Of a stretch of 64,000 nt of DNA, positions 17,935 through 27,106 are shown one piece after another. Position 1 is the first letter of the stretch. Each line of letters opens with the position of its first letter. Below the pieces are notes generated by a model. That model searched no databases and was not told where the DNA came from. It was given only the letters and a program-made list of their open reading frames with translations. A program made the position numbers and the translations under genes. The DNA comes from Chitinophaga sp. H8 (GTDB lineage: Bacteria > Bacteroidota > Bacteroidia > Chitinophagales > Chitinophagaceae): contig NZ_JBEXAC010000001.1 of assembly GCF_040567655.1 (NCBI RefSeq), positions 2,976,001 to 3,040,000 on the forward strand, in the 5' to 3' direction.

Positions 17935-18753
17935 CTAACGGTTCTTTCTGCCAAAGGACTGGGTAATACGATCCAGTATTACAGCGAGGATCACCACGGC
18001 AATTCCTCCTTCAAAACCCAACCCGATTTTGAGTTGTGTAATTCCTTTCAATACTATCTCGCCCAGGCCGCCTGCCGCAATCATTGCGGAGATCACCACC
18101 ATAGACAATGCCATCATAATCGTTTGATTAACCCCAGCCAGCAATGTTGGCAAAGCCAGCGGCAGTTCTACCTTAAAGAGCAGTTGCCTGGGCGTAGCTC
18201 CAAAAGAGCGGGTTGCTTCCACAATATCTTCCGGCACCTGACTGATCCCCAAAGTGGTGAGCCTTACTGCGGGAGGCATCGCAAAAATGATCGTCGCAAA
18301 TGCACCTGGTACTTTTCCCAGACCAAAAAACAATACGGCAGGAATCAGGTATACAAAAGCTGGCATAGTTTGCATAAAGTCCATCAACGGGCGGATGACT
18401 TTGCCGGCGGTTTTATTTTTGGCCGCCCAGATCCCCAACGGAATACCCAGCAACAAGGCAATAAAAGTAGCAGAGAGGATCAATGCCAGGGTTTCCATGG
18501 TTTTATCCCAATAGCCCATACCATAGATCAGACCCAGCCCCAATACTGTTACTACGCCTATTCCCCATCCTGCCCGGCGCCAGGCCAGCAGGGCTATCAA
18601 CGCAATTACCACGTAAAAAGGCAGCAGCAGTAATGCCCATTGCAGGCTATTTACCACAGACTCCACACCTACTTTGATGACATGGAAAAAAGGGCCGCAA
18701 TTGCGGGTAAGCCAGTTTATAAACAATTCTATATAGTATCCTATTTTAATCAT
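17935..18753 (-). CDS. proW: Glycine betaine ABC transporter permease
   Basis: 272 residues with about six membrane helices, the ProW/OpuAB type of inner-membrane permease. The cytosolic coupling loop is the EAA motif, EATRSFGATPRQLLF, at about 180-195. The N-terminal 45 residues precede the first core helix as in other ProW proteins. Its start codon overlaps the proV stop by 4 nt (ATGA), indicating translational coupling. Upstream is the ATPase, and downstream after repeat element C is the binding lipoprotein. Confidence 0.95.
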   Translation of the reverse strand: MIKIGYYIELFINWLTRNCGPFFHVIKVGVESVVNSLQWALLLLPFYVVIALIALLAWRRAGWGIGVVTVLGLGLIYGMGYWDKTMETLALILSATFIALLLGIPLGIWAAKNKTAGKVIRPLMDFMQTMPAFVYLIPAVLFFGLGKVPGAFATIIFAMPPAVRLTTLGISQVPEDIVEATRSFGATPRQLLFKVELPLALPTLLAGVNQTIMMALSMVVISAMIAAGGLGEIVLKGITQLKIGLGFEGGIAVVILAVILDRITQSFGRKNR

Positions 18754-19988
18754 ATCACCTCCATTTGACTGTTAACAGATAAGGTTTCCTGTTGTGCTGC
18801 CGTAATACGTCCGGTAGTTTCGATAATAAGGGAAGTTTGCGAAATGATCCCCAGCAGCTTGTTATTGGCCGGATTTACTACCGCAACAGGCTTATCATTT
18901 TCTGCAATAAAAGGCAGCATCTGGTCTACCGTGGTGTCAGGATGTGCTACTGCCACATCGCGGTGAATCACTGCTTCAATGGTTTTATCTCCCCGTTGCT
19001 TTGCTTCCAGTATTTCCTTCAGGTATACAAATCCCAGGAAGTGTTTATCCACTGTAACAGCAGGTAAAATATCCAGTCCGGTAGCGCGCATTTTACGGAG
19101 GCTACCTTCCGGTCCATCTTTACGGAATACTGCTACCGTAGGTTTTTCTATCATCAAGCTGGAAGCGGTGATAATGGTTTTCCGGTCTACTTTCTCAACA
19201 AAGGAAGCTACATATTCATTGGCCGGGGCGGTAAGAATTTCTTCCGGCGTTCCTATCTGTACCACCTCTCCGTCTTTCATAATCGCAATACGGTCTCCCA
19301 GCCGGATGGCCTCATCCAGGTCATGCGTAATAAACACGATGGTTTTATGCATTTTTTCCTGGAGGTCCAGCAATTCATCCTGCATTTGCGTACGGATCAA
19401 TGGGTCCAGTGCAGAAAAAGCCTCATCCATCAGCAATACTTCCGGGTCATTGGCCAGTGCACGGGCCAGCCCTACACGCTGTTGCATACCACCAGATAAA
19501 TCTGCCGGCTGCATTTGTTCATATCCCTGTAAGCCTACCAGTTCTATCACAGACTGCGCCTTAGCAGTTCTTTCTGCTACCGGAGTACCTTGCAGTTCCA
19601 GTCCGAAAGCAACATTGTCCAATACCGTACGATGGGGTAACAATCCAAATTTCTGGAACACCATCGATATTTCCTTCCGGCGCATTTTCTGTAAATCTTC
19701 CGGATGCAAAGTGGTGATGTTGGTATCATTAATAAAGATATTTCCTGCAGTAGGTTCTATTAACCTGTTAAGACAACGCAGCAAACTGGATTTCCCGCTG
19801 CCGGAAAGTCCCATGATCACGAAAAACTCGCCTTTTTCAATTTCAAAAGCAGCGTTTTTTACGGCTACCGTACAACCGGTAGCTTCCAGTATTGCTGCTT
19901 TACTTTTCCCTTCCTGCAGCAGGTGGAGTGCTGTATTGCGCTCCCGGCCAAAGATGAGGGTAAGATCTTCAATTTTCAGTTTAGGCAT
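18750..19988 (-). CDS. proV: Glycine betaine ABC transporter ATPase with CBS domains
   Basis: 412 residues. Walker A GLSGSGKSS (K66), Q-loop at about 112, signature LSGGMQQR (164-171) and Walker B LLMDEAFSALD with E189 are complete. Residues about 275-400 form a tandem CBS pair, which in OpuA-type importers senses ionic strength, so osmotic gating is likely. Length and architecture match ProV/OpuAA. It is 58 nt downstream of a porin gene on the same transcript. Confidence 0.95.
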   Translation of the reverse strand: MPKLKIEDLTLIFGRERNTALHLLQEGKSKAAILEATGCTVAVKNAAFEIEKGEFFVIMGLSGSGKSSLLRCLNRLIEPTAGNIFINDTNITTLHPEDLQKMRRKEISMVFQKFGLLPHRTVLDNVAFGLELQGTPVAERTAKAQSVIELVGLQGYEQMQPADLSGGMQQRVGLARALANDPEVLLMDEAFSALDPLIRTQMQDELLDLQEKMHKTIVFITHDLDEAIRLGDRIAIMKDGEVVQIGTPEEILTAPANEYVASFVEKVDRKTIITASSLMIEKPTVAVFRKDGPEGSLRKMRATGLDILPAVTVDKHFLGFVYLKEILEAKQRGDKTIEAVIHRDVAVAHPDTTVDQMLPFIAENDKPVAVVNPANNKLLGIISQTSLIIETTGRITAAQQETLSVNSQMEVI

Positions 19989-20046
19989 TTGTAAAAATTT
20001 TAAATGTTTGAAAGCTGTGCGCTAACGTTTATGTATATATCATAAA

Positions 20047-21201
20047 TCAGAAATAGTATCCGATGTTTACGTTGAACCGGCTATGCCATTGGGGGCTGCT
20101 GTCGCCAACAGACAATGCTTCATTCCACAATGGACCCAGCCAGGGCTGATTTTTACCGGCGGCCCAATCGATATAAGTAAAAATGTGCCCGCTGGTAATC
20201 ATACATCCCAGTACATTCATTTGTGTATTGGTGAACCCGCTTTCCGGTTTTTGCATATAGGAATAGTTATTATAGAAAGTAAGTCCGCTTACCGGGCCCC
20301 AACTGACCGGCTGGGTGTAGGACAAAGCGGCGGTATATATAAATGCCTGTGCGGCTACCTCGTAAGCGGCCCCATAAGCCGCCATATCCACCACCTTATC
20401 ATATTGTGCCGAATCTGCCACGTGATATTGATAATAGAGTGATTGCAGCTTCAGGTTCCATTTGCGGTAATTCAGATCTGTATGTAATGCAGTGGCCCAT
20501 CGGTTGCCCATATTACCAGTAGGGATATTATATAAACCTCCCAGCATAACAGAAGCACCTATACTGTTTTTATCGTTAAAGAAAAATGCAGCACGGGCAT
20601 TCCCCTGGTTCACTTCTTTATTACGGCCAGCTATGTTATAAGTATAGCGGCCGGGATCAATAGCCGACTTATCACCAAAATTCAGCTCCAGGGCATTTTT
20701 ATAAAATGCCAGCTGGTACAACCATTGGTGGCTGCGGCGTTCAAACTTCACCCCCATATTAAAAGCATCTTCCAGACCGGTGTAATAAGGCAGATTGAAG
20801 AACCAGTTATGCGAATTATATACCTGATTACCAAATGGCACCTGGTTTAAGCCAATATCTACATGCGTACTATCATTGAAGCGATAACGTATATAACCCT
20901 CCTTCAGCATACCGCCGCCAAAATCCTTTGAGTAGAAGCGGTATTCGGCGTGCAGCGACAAATCTTTCCAGGCTGCATCTGCATTGACCCGGAACATATC
21001 AAAACCAAAATCACCCCCACGTTTTACCTGTTCTTTTTTCCAGGAAGAAAGGTTGTAATTAAAACGCAGCGCGCCTCCTATTTTCAAGGTGGGCTTTTCG
21101 GCCCTTACCGTAGTATCCTGTGCATGTAAAGAAAAAGGGAGGGTGAGCAGCAGGCATAAAAAGCCCCTGCCCCATGATCGTAGTTGTCCAATCATAGTCA
21201 A
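20047..21201 (-). CDS. Outer-membrane porin of the betaine operon
   Basis: 384 residues. A signal peptide (about 1-27, ending LHAQ) precedes alternating beta-strands rich in aromatic and charged residues, ending in NVNIGYYF with the terminal Phe used for barrel insertion by the BAM complex. The length suggests a 14-18-strand porin. No substrate can be read from sequence. It is the first gene behind a good promoter and is followed after 58 nt by proV, so it probably provides the outer-membrane step for the same solute (inference). A second Met two codons later could be the start. Confidence 0.8.
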   Translation of the reverse strand: MTMIGQLRSWGRGFLCLLLTLPFSLHAQDTTVRAEKPTLKIGGALRFNYNLSSWKKEQVKRGGDFGFDMFRVNADAAWKDLSLHAEYRFYSKDFGGGMLKEGYIRYRFNDSTHVDIGLNQVPFGNQVYNSHNWFFNLPYYTGLEDAFNMGVKFERRSHQWLYQLAFYKNALELNFGDKSAIDPGRYTYNIAGRNKEVNQGNARAAFFFNDKNSIGASVMLGGLYNIPTGNMGNRWATALHTDLNYRKWNLKLQSLYYQYHVADSAQYDKVVDMAAYGAAYEVAAQAFIYTAALSYTQPVSWGPVSGLTFYNNYSYMQKPESGFTNTQMNVLGCMITSGHIFTYIDWAAGKNQPWLGPLWNEALSVGDSSPQWHSRFNVNIGYYF

Positions 21202-21398
21202 TTTTTAAGATAAATAAATGCTGATCTTATCCAGGCCACACGAATAATTTGTGTGAGCAGGCAACTGCAAAAACAGCTAGCTGGAATGAAAACCGGGCAA
21301 GATATCGCCCGACAAATGATCAATTACCAATAAATGTGACTGCCAAAGTATTTGTGCTCGGAAGGCACCAGGAAACAGTCGGATTGCATAAAGCAAAG

Positions 21399-21430
21399 CA
21401 AAGGTACAAAAAACAGGGGTAAGTGCCAAA
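21399..21430 (-). promoter_or_regulatory. Promoter of the porin-proVWX operon
   Basis: On the minus strand: TTTG (21430-21427), 20 nt, TACCTTTG (21406-21399), both boxes perfect. The start near 21392 leaves a leader of about 190 nt containing hairpins (21237-21241 with 21251-21255; 21294-21298 with 21307-21311) and the palindrome CAGCTAGCTG (21274-21283). The other half of this 503-nt intergenic region (21431-21704) shows no ORF or clear promoter for the rightward gene. Confidence 0.7.
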
Positions 21431-21704
21431 CTCATCCCGGAAATAGGTCCTAATAAACTGAAATTAAATGCATAACATATGATAAGCAGAAAATAATATG
21501 CTGGAAAAAGTGGCGATAATAAGTGAATTAATGGCTGCCGTAGAACAACTTTGCAACAATACGTGTTAAGTATAACGACTATTTAGCTGGATGCTGTTTA
21601 TAAGCGCTGAGGGTAAACGTTTGTTTTTAAGCTTGTCTCCCCCCTTGGTGTACTACTGATTTACTGCTTGTTTCATTTTTATTAACCTCTTAAATCCTTA
21701 AATT

Positions 21705-22967
21705 ATGTCATTTGACTTGTTAGAGAGCGCAAAAAGTCTTTTTACCGGCGATGTTATCAGCAAAGCAGCTTCCCAGTTGGGGGAAAGTGAAGGTGGGATA
21801 CAAAAAGCGCTAAGCGGTATTATACCCACCGTATTAACAGGGCTATTGCACAAAACCAGTTCTCAGGGCGATGCCGCATCTGTACTGGATATGGCAAAAA
21901 ATGCAGCATCCAGTGCAAATACAGGTGGTATTGGCAGCTTACTGGAAGGAGGTGCCGGAGGGTTATTGAGCAAAGGTGCCGATATGCTTAAAAGCCTTTT
22001 TGGCGAAAAAGCAGGCGCTATCACTGGTATGATTGCATCTTACGCAGGGATCAGGGAGAACTCAGCCAATACCCTGTTAAATGCAGCAGCGCCTGCTACT
22101 GTAGGCACGCTCGGACAATATGCCGTGCAAAACAATCTCGGTCCCAGTGGTTTAATGACATTATTGGATACACAAAAAGACAAAATTCTCGGCGCTGTAC
22201 CAGGCGGGCTTAACCTGGCCGGTATATTGGGATTAGGCAGCCTGGGCGGCATGTTATCGGGTGTTGCAGGCGGTGCACGTGATGCAGCCACTGCGGCTAC
22301 CAGAACAGCTACACAAGCCGCCGGTAATAATCGCTGGATATGGTCATTACTGCTGATACTGGTAGCGGTGATCCTCCTCTGGTACCTGATGAGGGGCTGC
22401 GGTGGTGAAAAGAAAGGGAATATCATGACAGATACCATTTCTACTGCACAAACCATGGATTCTGTTACCATGCCCCCTCCTACCCCTGCCACTACCACTA
22501 CCAAAGAAAGTATTCAGGTTACCCTCCCCGATGGTACCATACTGGATGCCTATAAAGGTGGGATTGAAGACCAGCTGGTTACCTTCCTGAAAGATGATAC
22601 CAGGAAAGCCGGTAAGGACGTATGGTTTGATTTTGATAACCTTAACTTTAAAACCGGCAGCGCAGAAATGACTTCTGAAAGTATGAAACAGGTGGGTAAT
22701 ATTGCAGCCATTTTAAAGGCATTCCCTAAAACAAAAATTAAAATTGGCGGCTATACGGACAAATCCGGAGATAACGCAGTGAATATGAAACTCTCCCAGT
22801 CCAGAGCAGATGCAGTACAAGCCGCATTAAAACAACTGAATGCCAATGCCGCCCAATTAACCGGAGCAGAAGGATATGGTTCCCAATTTGCCAAAGCAGC
22901 AGCAGATGCGCCAGATGAAGAACGGAAAGCCGACAGGCATATTTCTGTAGGAGTAAGAGAAAAGTAA
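21705..22967 (+). CDS. DUF937-OmpA fusion protein
   Basis: 420 residues. Residues 1-195 are a YidB-like DUF937 domain, glycine/alanine/leucine-rich with the repeated pattern GIxSLLEGGAGGLLSKG and no signal peptide. A membrane helix spans about 212-231 (WIWSLLLILVAVILLWYLM). After a Pro/Thr linker comes an OmpA-type peptidoglycan-binding domain (about 305-420) with IKIGGYTDKSGDNAVN and the SQSRADAV helix. Topology should place DUF937 in the cytosol and OmpA in the periplasm. Function unknown; a link between cell wall and cytosol is possible. Terminator follows. Confidence 0.85.
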   Translation: MSFDLLESAKSLFTGDVISKAASQLGESEGGIQKALSGIIPTVLTGLLHKTSSQGDAASVLDMAKNAASSANTGGIGSLLEGGAGGLLSKGADMLKSLFGEKAGAITGMIASYAGIRENSANTLLNAAAPATVGTLGQYAVQNNLGPSGLMTLLDTQKDKILGAVPGGLNLAGILGLGSLGGMLSGVAGGARDAATAATRTATQAAGNNRWIWSLLLILVAVILLWYLMRGCGGEKKGNIMTDTISTAQTMDSVTMPPPTPATTTTKESIQVTLPDGTILDAYKGGIEDQLVTFLKDDTRKAGKDVWFDFDNLNFKTGSAEMTSESMKQVGNIAAILKAFPKTKIKIGGYTDKSGDNAVNMKLSQSRADAVQAALKQLNANAAQLTGAEGYGSQFAKAAADAPDEERKADRHISVGVREK

Positions 22968-22981
22968 GTACCCCTTTCATA

Positions 22982-23016
22982 AAAAAGGTCCATGGAGTAA
23001 CTCCCTGGACCTTTTT
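22982..23016. terminator. Bidirectional terminator
   Basis: An 11-bp perfect stem (22982-22992 with 23006-23016), extended by GGAG/CTCC inside, is flanked by A and T runs. It separates the convergent DUF937-OmpA and DUF3857 genes. Confidence 0.85.
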
Positions 23017-23035
23017 GTTTAACAGCTGCGTTGCT

Positions 23036-24946
23036 TTATTCCTTTACTAATACAACTTTACTATTATCTGCCTTGCTGATAGCATCATAGAATTTCACCA
23101 GTTCTCCGAAATCTGAAGCCGGGAATAACCCTGCTTTACGTTCGATTTTACGCAGATATGTAACGGTAGTACCATTTACATTTGTTGTTGCCGTGTAACT
23201 TCCAAATTTACATTTTAAGATAACTGCTTTAGGTATGGCCTCCGCTTTATAGCCAGCAGGTACCGTAATAGTAACCGAGTCAATATCCCGATAAGGGAAA
23301 TGAAGGCTGATAGCTGATTTACGTTGTTCTTCCACACTAATACTACTGATACTCCGGTTTAAAATATTGGGGGCCAGAAAAATACGTTTACCACTTACGG
23401 AAGCATAGCTCGTTCCCCTGATCTCCAGATCTTCCAGTACCATCGGGATATCTTTCGTGATCTCCTTACAGGCATATGCCGTGACATCATAACTGGGCAG
23501 ATTCAATTCCTTTTTCAGCGCTTCCAGCAACTTCTCCTGAGAAAGCCGTTGCAGGTTTTCGTGCAGGTCGTCCTGTTGTAACCCACTGTAGTTGGTATGC
23601 GCTTTTAGCAGGATATCTCCTTTCTCATCCAAAGCAACGGTCATCTGTCTGATCTGCTCATTGTTTTCCATTCCATAGTCCGGCGTACGTGCCAATGTTC
23701 CACCGGTCTCACTGGTCAGCAATACCGGCCTGCCAGCGGTAAAACCGCTCAGATACCCCGCCGGTAATGTCTGGCTGGTACATTCCAGCCAGGTAGTATC
23801 TTTCCCCAGGGGGACGCATACAATAACATGATTAAACTGATTGGACGAAAAATCTTCAATCAGCGTCTGTTCATTGCGCCCTGCTTTTACCAGGGTATAA
23901 TGCGACCGGATCCCTGCTTCCTTTAGCAGGGAATACATATAATTAGACAAGGCCTTACAATCACCATAACCTTTTGTAGCTACATAATTGGCGTCAAAAG
24001 TCTGCCATCCCCCGATACCCAGCTGTATACCAATATAGCGGGTATTCTTTTGCATATACTGATACAGCACTTTAATCTTCTCACGGGTATCCGGTATCCC
24101 ATCGGTGAGCTGATGCACCTGCTGTTTAATTGCATCCGGCAGCTGATCCCGCTGGGCATTCAATGTATAAATGAACTTGCCAAACTCCTGCCACGTAGTC
24201 ATATTCCCTTTATATCGCTGCACTTCAAATTCTCCCGGTGCCAGTTTCACCACGGTTGTCCGCTGATAAATTTCCGGTGCGGCAAACTCATTTAAAAGCG
24301 CAGGCAACTGCTTTACTTCCCATGTATAGGTAGCCTGGCCTTTATCCGTACTGGTCTGTGGCTGATCCGGATAATTAAAATTCCGGAAACGCAGGTTGTA
24401 CCCCGAAGGGGTAATTACTTTAAGCGTACTGTACGCTACGGACAAATGCTCATCTGATTGAGGCGCCCATTCCCGGAAATAGAAGGTATGATTAAACTTC
24501 AGCTCTACTTCGTACTCTACAGTATATGGATATACGTTATGATTAAACTGATGATACTTTATTCTGTCGTCAGACATAAATGTTCCGCCGCCCACACCAC
24601 TCACATCCTGTATATCACTATTTTTTAACTTCTTGATCTGTCTGCCAGCGGCATCATACAGCGCCCCCCTGATGCTGCGCACCTCTTTCAGCATATCATA
24701 TCCCTCTGCAAAGGTGGCATGTTCTGCCCCCTGTTCGTCCAGGATAGTGATCACATAGTGATTGGTATACCGTGTTTCTCCCGGACTGATTACTTTTAAA
24801 GTAACCTCTTCCCATCGTTTCACAGCATGGGCATTTTCCTTTAATGCGGCCGGGATGGCAGCTACGGGATATTCCGGATCTTTAGCAAAAACCGGATGGG
24901 TCATCCATATTGCTAATAACAAACCACCTATTTTTATGATACCCAT
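23036..24946 (-). CDS. DUF3857 protein with intact transglutaminase-like domain
   Basis: 636 residues with a signal peptide (about 1-21, PVFA-K). The N-terminal DUF3857 beta domain (about 30-240) is followed by a transglutaminase-like core containing GYGDCKALSNY, where the Cys is the expected nucleophile; a downstream segment FNHVIVCVPLG supplies the His. A C-terminal beta region (about 480-636) completes the usual form. These are abundant exported Bacteroidota proteins of unknown substrate. It starts 3 nt after the stop of a paralogue-like gene, so the two are one operon. Confidence 0.85.
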   Translation of the reverse strand: MGIIKIGGLLLAIWMTHPVFAKDPEYPVAAIPAALKENAHAVKRWEEVTLKVISPGETRYTNHYVITILDEQGAEHATFAEGYDMLKEVRSIRGALYDAAGRQIKKLKNSDIQDVSGVGGGTFMSDDRIKYHQFNHNVYPYTVEYEVELKFNHTFYFREWAPQSDEHLSVAYSTLKVITPSGYNLRFRNFNYPDQPQTSTDKGQATYTWEVKQLPALLNEFAAPEIYQRTTVVKLAPGEFEVQRYKGNMTTWQEFGKFIYTLNAQRDQLPDAIKQQVHQLTDGIPDTREKIKVLYQYMQKNTRYIGIQLGIGGWQTFDANYVATKGYGDCKALSNYMYSLLKEAGIRSHYTLVKAGRNEQTLIEDFSSNQFNHVIVCVPLGKDTTWLECTSQTLPAGYLSGFTAGRPVLLTSETGGTLARTPDYGMENNEQIRQMTVALDEKGDILLKAHTNYSGLQQDDLHENLQRLSQEKLLEALKKELNLPSYDVTAYACKEITKDIPMVLEDLEIRGTSYASVSGKRIFLAPNILNRSISSISVEEQRKSAISLHFPYRDIDSVTITVPAGYKAEAIPKAVILKCKFGSYTATTNVNGTTVTYLRKIERKAGLFPASDFGELVKFYDAISKADNSKVVLVKE

Positions 24947-24949
24947 AAA

Positions 24950-26977
24950 CTACTTTTTCTTCTTTAAAACAATTTGCTCTGCCTGCTTTTTAACCACCAG
25001 ATCAAAGAATTCTCTCAGGGAGGCATATTCTTCCGGAGGAAAATTAGCCTTATTCAGTTTGGTCCGGCAGCGGAACTGGATCGTATTATCCGACTGCTGT
25101 ATCATATACTGAAACAACCCCTCGTCTTCATTATACCGGGCAGCTGCCGATTGAGGCAGTTCATCCACCACATATCCATCAGGCACTTCCATATTGAAAG
25201 AATATACTTCATCAAAAACACAAGGCATCTCTACCGGGTATTTTCTTTCCAATGCCTTAAATGGATTGGTCTTCGTAGCTTCTCCAAATAAAGGATTGAG
25301 GTAAAATACGTCCTGACCTCCGGGATCCAGTTCAAAATCATATTTCACCATTATGGGAGTCTCCAGCCTGGTCAGATCTTCAATCTCTTTATTCCCCAGC
25401 GTCACTTCCGTATTAAAATATGACTTGACCAATGGCTTAAAATATTCTTCTTTTCCTTTTTCCTTTATTTTGCTACGGATGTTATAAGATTCAAAATAGG
25501 TGGGCCTTTGCTGGAAACTACCTTTAATAGTTCCATTTTCTCCTTTTGCCAGGATTACGCTGGTAAACTTCTGTTCCAGCAGGGAATCTGCATCAAACCT
25601 TAACGCGAGCGCCTCCTGGGTGACCATACGGGCATCACCGTTGTAGCATGACTGATCCAGCTTGCCAAATCCCAGGAAAGGGTGAGAGGCATCCAGGTAA
25701 ACTGTTCCTTCTGCTGAAGTAAAGGCTACAATGGTATAATTGAACCGGTTGCGGATAGGATACAATGAGTAAACCATGCCATGATCACGCGTGCTTAGTA
25801 TGACCGGCTGCGCCTCCAGCTTTGCCCGCCGTAGCATAGCCAGTAACAACAGATTTATCTCTGTCACATTGCCGCTTTTAGCTGACAATATGTTTTTAAA
25901 CGACTTTTCCATCCATAAAGCAGAATGCTCGGTACAGGTAAAGTTATCCCGCACATAGGCATAGATTTTTTCCGCTTTTTCCCTTGGTGTGTTGGCATCT
26001 GCAACCAGCTTGTCTACCACATCTCCCAGGAAACCATTATTTTTATCCAGCGCAGCGCCATAGTCTTCATCCTTCAGCATTTCTTCCGTAAGCTTAGGCC
26101 AGGTACTCATGATAGGTTTTACGGGTGTATTCGGATATTTGATGGCAGACAGCTGAAACTCTATTTTAGTGATATGATTCCGCAGGGAAGTCGTAAAGCT
26201 CTCATCTTTCAGGGCAGGCACGTCTACGGCTACCCAACGATGGGTGGTCACCCCGGCAATCAGGGAAAAAGTTTCACTGCGGCCGGTACCTCCTCCATAA
26301 GCACCTGCCTGATTTACCCGGAAGGAAAATAATTTCTGGAAATCCTTTTTAGTTCTATCCTGGAAAGCATGGTAGCCCTGCGCCAGGAAGATATAATCAA
26401 AGTATTCTGGTATTGTTACGGCATATTCGCTCCAGATGATGGGATATTGTCCCTGGAATGCCCATGAACGCAGGTTAAAATAGAAGTCAGATGTAACAGT
26501 ATAACTATACTCAATAATCGTCCCTTCCTTTACCGCCGGGAGTGTAAACTTTTTCAGGATCAGGTTTTTGGTTTGTTTGTCAGTAAATACACTTTTGCTT
26601 TCCAATCGTGTTTCCACCACTTTACCATTTTCCAGGTTATAGGCAGCAGCTTTCAGGTTAGACACCTTTTCCTCATCGGTAACGCCTTTATACAAGGGAA
26701 TTTCCACTGTAGCGGCATCATAACCATTTTTATCCAGTATCCGGATCCTGCGGTGTACTTTAAAGATCAGCTGAAAGCCACCCCCATCTGCCTCGAATTC
26801 AGAGGAGCCTATATCTGCCAGTACAATAGCATGTGCTCCCGTATCCTGGTCAAAACGGTCTTTTTTAAACTCTTCAGGGTCTACTTTCCCGTATTTAATT
26901 TTAAGTTTATCCTGGGCTGTAGCAGTAAAAGCTAACAAACAGCAAACGATAACGGGTACAACAAATTTATTAAGCAT
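24950..26977 (-). CDS. DUF3857 protein with Cys-less transglutaminase-like domain
   Basis: 675 residues from the ATG at 26977, giving a clean signal peptide (MLNKFVVPVIVCCLLAFTAT, then AQ). An ATG 72 nt upstream lies in front of the predicted transcription start and is rejected. DUF3857 covers about 35-250. The transglutaminase-like core has SGNVTEINLLLLAML where the active-site Cys would be, followed by STRDHG; Val replaces Cys, so it is probably not an enzyme of that type. First gene of a two-gene operon with an intact-Cys relative; the pair may work as a complex (inference). Confidence 0.85.
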   Translation of the reverse strand: MLNKFVVPVIVCCLLAFTATAQDKLKIKYGKVDPEEFKKDRFDQDTGAHAIVLADIGSSEFEADGGGFQLIFKVHRRIRILDKNGYDAATVEIPLYKGVTDEEKVSNLKAAAYNLENGKVVETRLESKSVFTDKQTKNLILKKFTLPAVKEGTIIEYSYTVTSDFYFNLRSWAFQGQYPIIWSEYAVTIPEYFDYIFLAQGYHAFQDRTKKDFQKLFSFRVNQAGAYGGGTGRSETFSLIAGVTTHRWVAVDVPALKDESFTTSLRNHITKIEFQLSAIKYPNTPVKPIMSTWPKLTEEMLKDEDYGAALDKNNGFLGDVVDKLVADANTPREKAEKIYAYVRDNFTCTEHSALWMEKSFKNILSAKSGNVTEINLLLLAMLRRAKLEAQPVILSTRDHGMVYSLYPIRNRFNYTIVAFTSAEGTVYLDASHPFLGFGKLDQSCYNGDARMVTQEALALRFDADSLLEQKFTSVILAKGENGTIKGSFQQRPTYFESYNIRSKIKEKGKEEYFKPLVKSYFNTEVTLGNKEIEDLTRLETPIMVKYDFELDPGGQDVFYLNPLFGEATKTNPFKALERKYPVEMPCVFDEVYSFNMEVPDGYVVDELPQSAAARYNEDEGLFQYMIQQSDNTIQFRCRTKLNKANFPPEEYASLREFFDLVVKKQAEQIVLKKKK

Positions 26978-27012
26978 AAGTACATATTGATATAGGGAAG
27001 ATAAATCGGGCG

Positions 27013-27043
27013 CTAAGGTATCACAATTTAGTAAATAGACAAA
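27013..27043 (-). promoter_or_regulatory. Promoter of the DUF3857 operon
   Basis: On the minus strand: TTTG (27043-27040), exactly 19 nt, TACCTTAG (27020-27013), one mismatch from consensus. The start near 27006 leaves a 28-nt leader and decides the start codon at 26977. Confidence 0.6.
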
Positions 27044-27106
27044 CGGCACATAGGTGCTATAATAGCTGTTAACCAGCCGCTTTTATGTACCTTGCATAGC
27101 ATAAAG

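Noticed and set aside
18979..20025. Long open frame on the plus strand (348 codons)
   Set aside because: It is fully antisense to proV, whose Walker and signature motifs are intact; Ser/Cys/Arg-rich composition is typical of an opposite-strand shadow.
26978..27049. Upstream start for the DUF3857 protein
   Set aside because: It lies before the predicted transcription start and would spoil an otherwise clean signal peptide.
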